A DNA stretch of 64,000 nt from Motacilla alba alba (lineage: Eukaryota > Chordata > Aves > Passeriformes > Motacillidae). This document shows positions 57,170-64,000 of the stretch, piece by piece. The stretch is from the NCBI RefSeq assembly GCF_015832195.1, contig NC_052046.1, positions 36,422,911 through 36,486,910 of the forward strand. Direction: 5' to 3'. The position numbers and the translations under genes were made by a program. The first letter of the stretch is position 1; each line of letters begins with the position of its first letter. Below the pieces are notes generated by a model. It ran no database searches, was not told where the DNA came from, and saw nothing but the letters and a program-made list of their open reading frames with translations.

Positions 57170-57420
57170 TTATCCTAAGGGAGGGTGACAAGGTTCCACC
57201 TGAACATGAGGAAGAATTTCTTTATTGTGGAGGTGGCTGCACACTGGAACAGATTGCCCAAAGAGGTTGTGGAGTCTCCCTCACCTGAGAGATTCAAGAA
57301 CTGTCTGGATGCAATCCTGTGCCTTGTCCTCTAGGGTGGCCGTGCTTGAGCAGGGAGGTTAAACCAGATATCATTCCAGCCTGACCCATTTTGTGGTTCT
57401 GAGTGATTCTGTATGCACAG
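57170..57420 (+). mobile_element. Second CR1 LINE 3' end
   Basis: GGAAGAATTTCTTTATTGTG, CACACTGGAACAGATTGCCC and ATCATTCCAGCCTGACCCAT, then GAGTGATTCTGTA. 5' truncated, same strand as its neighbour. Confidence 0.85.
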
Positions 57421-57740
57421 CTCCTTGAAATGGTGGCTTTGACAGCAGGTCTGCCACCTGTGATGTCCCGTACCCAAAGACTTCTCCTGGAAAGGAGGAT
57501 TAAATCTCTGCTTTGGTGTAACCAGCAGGAACATCACCTCAGTAACCTTTCTTAGGAAAGCAGATATGGGTTTGATGCTGCAAATATTCACCAGAAAAAT
57601 GCTCAGCTCATCAGAGAGCATGTGCTGTTCTTAAAGCATGTGTGCCTCCCATGTGCTGGCCTCCTCCTCTGCCTGTCTCCTTTCAGTAATAAATGCTTAT
57701 AATTTCCATCAGTTGTGGATGGGTCCCAAATCTCCTTCCT

Positions 57741-57812
57741 CAAAAAAAAAAAAAACCCCAAAGAAACCAAACAAAACAAAACAAAACCCAACAAAACCCC
57801 AACAAAAACAAA
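57741..57812. repeat. A-rich CAAAA/CCCCAAA repeat
   Basis: Poly(A) followed by CAAAA units with C interruptions. It could be the decayed tail of a retroposed element. Confidence 0.8.
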
Positions 57813-57920
57813 GGGCCACCTCTTTGCAGCTCATTACTCATTAGAGCCCAGCCTCCCAGCTCTGCCTCTCAGCACTAGAGGCTGTGAGTCAACTCCTCAC
57901 ACCATGACCTTTAAAAATTT

Positions 57921-58505
57921 TGTTGGGTTGACCTGGGCTGGGTGGCTAGTGCCCACCAAGCTGCTCTATCACTTCCTCTTCTCAGCTGGATGGGAGAGAG
58001 AGAATAAGATAGAAAACGACTTGTTGGTTGAGATCAGGCAGTTTACTAAAGCAAAAGTGAAAATTTATGCACACACAAGCAAAGAGGAAGAAAATAATTT
58101 TATTCTTTAGTTCCCATCCACAAGCCACGTGTGGCCATTTCCTGGGGAGTGGGACTTCAGGATTGTAGAGATTGCTTTGGAATGCAAACACTGTAAAAAA
58201 TGAATGCCCCCTCTTCCTCCTTTCTCCCTCGCCTTTTATATTTGAGCTGACATCATATGCCATGGGATATGGCTTCAGTCAGTTTGGGTCAGCTGGCCTG
58301 GTTGTGTCTCCCCCAGGATCTTGCCCACCCTCAGCCCCCTTGATGGAGTGAGGAATGTTGGAGAGACAGCGCTGATGCTGAGCCAGTGCTGCTCAGCAAT
58401 AGCCAAAACACCGGTGTGTTATCAGCACCTTTCCAATTACCAGTGCAAAGTGCAGCAAGGTGAGGGCTGCTGTGGGGGAAATGAACTCCAGCTCAGCCAG
58501 AAACA
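57921..58505 (-). mobile_element. Solo retroviral LTR, inverted
   Basis: TG...CA borders (TGTTGGGTTGACCTGGGCTG at the left edge). Read on the - strand there is a TATAAAAGG box near 58232-58245 and an AATAAA near 58097-58103, in the right order for an LTR. A different family from the LTRs at 40-48 kb. No interior sequence adjoins it. No clear target-site duplication by eye. Confidence 0.75.
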
Positions 58506-59075
58506 TTGCAAAGATGTAGCAAAAAATGGTGCACAGAAGCTTTTGTCACCGTTTTTCTCCTGTCTCGAGAAACAAGCTAGTCCTCTGGCACCTGTCGCTT
58601 GAATTCACGTCTGCCTTGGGACTGGCCCTGGAGCTTTTAGGAGACGTCACCAGCTGCCCCCGTGCCGCCTGCAGGAAGCAGTAAGGGAGGTGGGGAGCGG
58701 GCGCCACGCTGTCTGCTTCGAGATGCCCCAGCGACGCTTCGGCTGAGGCATGTTGCCAAGATGCTCCTTACAGAGATCACACACAGCATGGCAGAGTTTG
58801 GGAGAAAGACGCGGTGTGGTGGTCTCTCTGAGTAACCCCAGACTGGCAGGGGAGGAGGTCTATGGAGCAGCTCTATCCCTTCGGGAAACGGCTTTGGAAT
58901 AGAGGCTCGGCAGCGCCGGCGGTGGCCGGGGGCGGGGCCCTTTCCCCGGCTGTGGGCGGGGCTCTCCGCCCTCCTCCTGCTAGCGCACCCACGGCCGCGC
59001 GGGGGCGCCCTACGCCGCTCCCGTCCCGTCCCATCCCTGCGCCGCCGTGCCGAGCGCGGAGCCGGCGCGGCCGCC

Positions 59076-59097
59076 ATGGAGGTCAGCGCGGACTCCG
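59076..59097 (+). CDS. Candidate first coding exon A of the + strand gene
   Basis: An ATG in a near-ideal Kozak context (GCCGCCATGG) encodes MEVSADS plus one base, then a GTCAGT donor. Ends in phase 1, the same as the candidate at 59445. I do not recognise the protein from seven residues. Confidence 0.4.
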
Positions 59098-59270
59098 GTC
59101 AGTGCTGCCCCCGTAAACCTCCTCCTCGGGGCCCGCCGGGCGGGGCGGCGGCCGCGGGGCCGGGCCGTGTACGCGACGGGGGCGGGCGGTGGGGACGGCA
59201 GCTCTCTCTAAATATAAACTGGCGGTGACGGAAGAGCGGGAGCTTGCCACTGTCGAGGGGAGCCGCCGGG

Positions 59271-59362
59271 AACAGGAGGAGGAGAGGGTGGAAGAGGTGG
59301 AGAGGGAGGAGGGGGAGGAGGAGGAGAAGAAAAAGAAGAAAAAGAAGAAGAAGAAGAAGAGA
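59271..59362. repeat. GAG/GAA purine repeat
   Basis: GGAGGA units turning into AAGAAG units on the + strand, between the two first-exon candidates. Yields an artefactual Glu/Lys frame. Confidence 0.95.
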
Positions 59363-59444
59363 CGCGGCCGCCGGCCCGTTGCCGGAGAGGGGTGGGAGGC
59401 GCGGGGCGTCTCTCGCCGCCTCCCCTCCCTCCCCAGCCGGCAAC

Positions 59445-59472
59445 ATGGCCGCGGCCGCCCCGGACGAGCTCA
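59445..59472 (+). CDS. Candidate first coding exon B, possibly ECPAS
   Basis: The ATG at 59445 (context CAACATGG) encodes MAAAAPDEL plus one base, then a strong GTAAGT donor. ECPAS (proteasome adaptor, KIAA0368) is my guess: it lies in this neighbourhood in human, on the opposite strand to DNAJC25, and vertebrate ECPAS begins with a short Ala/Pro/Glu-rich exon. The evidence is positional; no further exon is found in the remaining 4.5 kb. Confidence 0.35.
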
Positions 59473-62400
59473 GTAAGTGCTCGCGGCGCACGGGCTCGCA
59501 GCGGGGGCTGGCGGGCGGGCGACCCGCGGGTTCCCCGCTGCGGGTCTCCTCTGCGGTGGGGCTCGGCCCCCGGCACGGCCGGGCGGTGACGGCAGCGGGG
59601 CCGGACCGGCCGTGGGAGGCCATCTCGGGAAACGGAAACCGGGAGCAGCGGCATCCCCGGCCCCTCCGCGGACACGCCGGCTGCGTGACCTTGCGGGGAG
59701 TTGGCGGCGGCTCCTGGCCGGGACGGAGCCTGGGGTCGCCGAGACCACTGGCTCCGGGGGAGCGGCCTCCGCCCACCGCTCCTGTACGGGCACTAGCGGC
59801 AGCGCCTCTGCCCGTCGATGCTCTCGCCCTGCGTTGTGCGACCGCCGTCTTTGAACCAGGGCAGTGGTGTGAACGCAACGCCGGCTGGCACGTCCAGAGG
59901 CGGGTTCACCCAGCCCCCTGAGGTGCTGCGCAGGGCGGTGGGACCGAGAGCTCATCGCGGCCGCCCCTGCGGCGCTCGGCACATGACCGGAGGTGCCGCT
60001 GCCGCCGAGCATTCCAGACAGCGGAGCTGGGCCCTGCCTTCTTGTCACCTCCAAAACCCTTTCTCGGAGACTCTGGGAAGGCACCCAAACAGCTGCTCTT
60101 TGAAGAAGCTTATGGAACTTCAAAAAAAGCGGTTTCTCTTCCCTTGCTTTTCCTGGCCTGGCATAAAGATGGTTCTTATCTGTGAAGAGTTAATAGCTAG
60201 ATAGCATATGACTCAGCCAAATGAGAAGGCCTTTGGTTGCCCTGAAATAGTACTTGGCAGTCTTCAGAGAGAAAGGGCAGAAGAAATTCTTTGAGCATAT
60301 TTGAGCACTATTGGCTTGCAGTACTAAAGAATTTCTGTGTGCTGTTTCTTCATTTGTTGTTTATTTTTTTCGTCATTGCTGTTGGTTTTTTTGGGGGTTT
60401 TATTTATTTTTATTGTGAGCTTCTGTGTAGACAACATCCTAATTCTGCTCTTTGTTAGATGTTACTGGAACTGGGCTGAGTGATATGATAATGGTGGGGA
60501 TATCCCTTATGTAGCCAAGGTAACGTGGTGGAGTAGAGAAGAATCTTGTTCCTGTACTGATCCTAGACTGGGGGGCCCAAATGCCAAGATATTTTTTCCA
60601 TTGACACCTGTGATAAATTGATGTAAGGACAGTGAAAGCTCTTAACTGCTGCCGTCATCCAAGAAATTCTGTTGTTAGATTTACAATGCTATCGTGATTC
60701 TCCTTGGTGAAACCAGTCAGTGTGAGACCTCTTCCTCGTGACTCCTTGGTTTTTATCTGTGTGTAATCTAACTTTCCAGGCTCCAGATCTGATTCTGCAA
60801 AAGATTAGTCCTCAGCCATGTGCCTGTTGTTACACAGCCCTTTCTCTTAAGTTGGGCTAAAAAGACAAATATCCCTAGACTGAGATTCACGTTAATAATT
60901 ACATTATGTCATTCAGGTTATTTGAATATGACATCCTTCAAAAATGAGAGAATTTTATTGGTTTCCTTAGAAACCTTTTCTTTGGGTGGGAGGACGAATC
61001 TCTTCTTGAAAATTTCTTTTCGTTTAGTTTCGGTTTTTTGTGGTACCTCTCTGTTGCTGAATAGAAAGTACTGTAATCTTAAATAAAAAAATTAATTAAA
61101 GCTAATGGAAAAAAGAGTAACTTCATGTAGAGAAAGAGGGGGAAACTAAGCCTCCATGTGGGCTTGCCATCTTTTGATATATTCAAATAGTTAAATTTCA
61201 GCATATTTGGAAAGAAATAATTTCTTTTATAGGATGATGACTAGTCCTGAAATAACAAAAATAATTACCATTAGTTTTAGATTGGAAAACCAAGTTTCCT
61301 TGCTTTATATTCACATGGCTGTAGGAAGCTTTCATCTGTAGCCCCTGTCAAACATGGAAACTCTGTGTAAATGCTGGGTAAAGGTTGCTTCTCATTTTAG
61401 AGGACAGGTTGTTTGAAGGCAGCATAAGATATGGCAGTTTAAAAATAATGCAAAATTGGCCCTAAAGCCACAAGAGTTCAGATGCAAGAGAGGCAAGTTG
61501 AGTAATCTTGAGTAATACTAGTCATCCATTCAAATGGAGAACCTGTGCCTGGAATATTGCAAATTGCAACATGGGTTCTGGTATACTGTTCAAGCTTTTA
61601 CGTAAGCTTTTCTATAAAATGAAAGAATAGAATGGGAAAAAAAAACATAATATATCCCTCCTCCAACAGGTCTTCCTAGCCTTTTCCAGTCAAATCTTGT
61701 AAAACAACCTGATGAGTGGCCTGTTCATACAAGTGCTCCCTTAAGTTTTTTGGTTGTAGGCACACAAGGGGTTACTGGTAGTGACAAGAATAGCACCAGC
61801 AAATCCTGACTCACTGTTTGCTGCTATAATCATACTAGTTATATTTTCTCCCAGAGTCTAATAACATTTGAACAAGAATTTGACTCCTATTTTAGTAGTT
61901 GCGCAGCAGATGAGAACTTTATTCTTCTGTGTGTGGAATAATGAAGAATTGCTTAGTTCTAGAGAGACAAAAGGGTGTGTTAGAGCTTTTACTTTAGTAG
62001 GAACCTGCCCTTAAAACTACCCTTGCCATCCAGGAGCTGAAATTGAAATGCTTTTGTACCCAGACATATTTATTTGATGTAGGGCCCTTTGGAGAAAATG
62101 TGGGGGGATGCTTGTGCATGTAATGCTTCTACAGTGTTCAGGTAATAGAGGAGGGTCTCAGAGTTTTTTGTCTGATTTACTGAAACCATTGTACCATTGT
62201 AGAAATTATTTATTTTGTAGCAGTTCCACCAATCTGTCAAACTGATAGTTCTCAGGAAAGTGAAGATAAATTCTGACTTCCTGCACAGATCTGCTCTGCT
62301 TTGCAGACGACTCAGACACTCTTTAGTTCCTCAGTTGTTTTGTGGTTAACAGTCAAACTATGAAGTACAGCTACCAGTTTCTTGAGTCAGTTTTCATAAA

Positions 62401-62592
62401 AGGAAGGGTGTGTGTTTTACTTGATACTTCACTACACAAATGTGCATTGCTCAGGGGTCTGTGTGGAATAACTGGTGTGCTGTACATAATATCTATAAAT
62501 GCCAGCAGGAACTGATTTGAAATGGAACTGTGCTTGGCTGAATTGAGAGATTTCTGTGATAAAAATACAGATATACAGTGGCATAGCCAGGC

Positions 62593-62668
62593 TTTTTTTT
62601 TTTTTTTTTGTGTTTTTTTGGTTTTGTTTTTTGTTTTGTTTTGTTTTTTTGTTTGGGTTATTTTTTGG
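62593..62668. repeat. Poly(T)/TTTTG low-complexity run
   Basis: Eighteen T in a row, then TTTTG units. Confidence 0.9.
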
Positions 62669-63669
62669 TAATTAAAATAATGAGGGTAAGCTTTTAGAAT
62701 TCTTGGCTGTATTGAGGTAGCTATTTCACTGTTTATCCATATTTTTATCCTTTTTCCCCTCCTTGTCTATCTCTCACTTATCTTTGATGAGCTACATGTC
62801 AGTATTTACCAAATGGAAGGAAAAGGCATGTTTTTCCTGTGAGCAGGCTGTGGGATTTTTCTGTTACCTTGGGTGACCACAAGGTCAGTTCTGAAGTAAC
62901 AAAACTTAAAATAACGCTCACCCTTGTATGGATGGTATTGCAGCATTTTTAAGCTAGTGTCTCATTGTCAGTGTATTTTTTTTGTAGAATTTGTATCCAT
63001 TATCTGTGTTTTGAAAGTGATTCCTTTCTCTTTTGTCTTTGCAAGGTTGTTAAGTGCTGAAACCAATATTCTTCCTTGTAGTCTTAAGTAGAGATTGGAA
63101 AGAACCAGAAGTGAAACATGCATTTTCTCACAGATAGATAGCTACATTGCCATGGTAACTTGGGAATTGCAGATTCCAAATACACCATGTCAGTTTACAC
63201 AAATTGGACACTGGTGTTGGAAATAGAAATACAAAGATATATCTTGTTTTTCTTCCCCTTTGATTTTTTTACATACAATGAAAGGAAATGTCTTCTTCAT
63301 ATGCAATGCCTTTTGTTTGGTTCTCCAAATTTACCTTTGTCTTCTTGTAAACATCTTTTTTTCCTCAAGAAAGTCCCACAAAAATTGGTGTTTTTTGTGA
63401 AAGTACTACACAGCAGCATGAAAAGAAGTGATTATGCCAAAGTACATGAATAACTGTTTCAAATTCTGCATGGACTTAGTTGTACATATTTTAAAAGTAA
63501 ATCTACTTACCAGTTGTTTTACTCGTGCACCTTATTCTTTGTTGTGTTGTGCTTTTTAATCCATAGTAAAATGCTAGCTGTCATAGCTGTGGCACACACA
63601 TGATGTTTCTAAGATTGGTTTCCAGCTGCTAAGGCTTTTTGCAAATAGTTTTTGTCCTTTCTGCCTCCA

Positions 63670-63697
63670 CCCCCCCCCCCCCCCCCAAAAAAAAAAA
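63670..63697. repeat. C17-A11 homopolymer pair
   Basis: Uninterrupted C run directly followed by an A run. Confidence 0.9.
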
Positions 63698-64000
63698 TCC
63701 TCCTTGGTATGTAGTAAAGCAAGTTAGACATCTTGCTTTACTTATTTTTACTATCAGATAGGCTCTTAAAATGGCAATTGTGCAGTTTTTCAGTTGTTAG
63801 TGGGGGCTGTAAAATCAGATGGAGACGATTTTAGCTTTAAATTTAAAAACTTCAGAAATGCATGTCATGGGGAATTGAGACCAGTTGCAAATTGTCTTGT
63901 TTGATGTCTAATGCATAGTGGTCTGTTTGCTGGCTGTGAAGAGACATTCAGGGTAAGGCACTTTCCTCATGCCAGCCAGGAGGTCTGCAGCACACATGAA

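Larger units (their letters stand above)
58880..59960 (+). promoter_or_regulatory. CpG island of a + strand gene
   Basis: Very high CpG density over more than 1 kb, with Sp1-type GGGGCGGGGC boxes at about 58930-58960 and two ATG-donor first-exon candidates inside. Includes the GAG/GAA repeat at 59271-59362. Confidence 0.75.
59961..64000 (+). other. Intron-like sequence, no exon recognised
   Basis: Composition falls back to AT-rich after the CpG island. I see a T-rich run at 62593-62668 and a C17-A11 homopolymer pair at 63670-63697. No coding-like exon, CR1 or LTR. Probably the first intron of the + strand gene. Confidence 0.5.

Noticed and set aside
59099..60123. Long Arg/Pro/Ala frames on both strands at the right CpG island
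   Set aside because: Composition artefacts; no domain is recognisable and one contains the GAG/GAA repeat.

Overview
The window is nuclear DNA from a bird. CR1 LINE fragments with the avian 3' tail, avian-type retroviral LTRs and the gene order SHOC1 – GNG10 – DNAJC25 all point there. The same neighbours sit together on human 9q31, and human chromosome 9 genes largely correspond to the avian Z chromosome, so Z linkage is an inference. I cannot name the species; a neoavian bird, perhaps a songbird, fits.

Layout. (1) Positions 1–27.2 kb hold the 3' part of SHOC1 on the + strand. I place 17 coding exons whose phases agree throughout, giving 972 residues plus stop and ending in the conserved tail of the family. 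The 5' part of the gene lies left of the window. Introns hold two CR1 copies, several microsatellites and long AT-rich unique sequence. (2) From 27.2 to 33 kb is mostly non-coding, with one orphan coding-like exon at 31.9 kb on the + strand. (3) From 33.1 to 36.6 kb is GNG10 on the - strand, with two coding exons, 68 residues and a CpG-rich promoter. (4) From 37 to 48 kb is a repeat block. It has CR1 reverse-transcriptase fragments, then a badly decayed endogenous retrovirus with three LTRs, one of them inverted, and a further LTR nested in pol. (5) From 48.4 to 56.1 kb is DNAJC25 on the - strand, with four coding exons and 351 residues. (6) From 56.4 to 58.5 kb are two CR1 3' ends and an inverted LTR. 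(7) From 58.9 kb to the end is a CpG island with two candidate first coding exons of a + strand gene, followed by a long intron-like stretch. ECPAS is my best guess for that gene from synteny, but the exons are too short to prove it.

The three recognised genes are ordinary host genes: a meiotic crossover factor, a G-protein gamma subunit and an ER-type J-domain membrane protein. They share a neighbourhood, not a pathway. I found no tRNA, rRNA or CRISPR array, and nothing I would call a new biological system. The best leads are the orphan exon at 31.9 kb, the inverted LTR-plus-leader of the retrovirus, the perfect 14-bp hairpin after its pol region, and the paired first exons at 59 kb.
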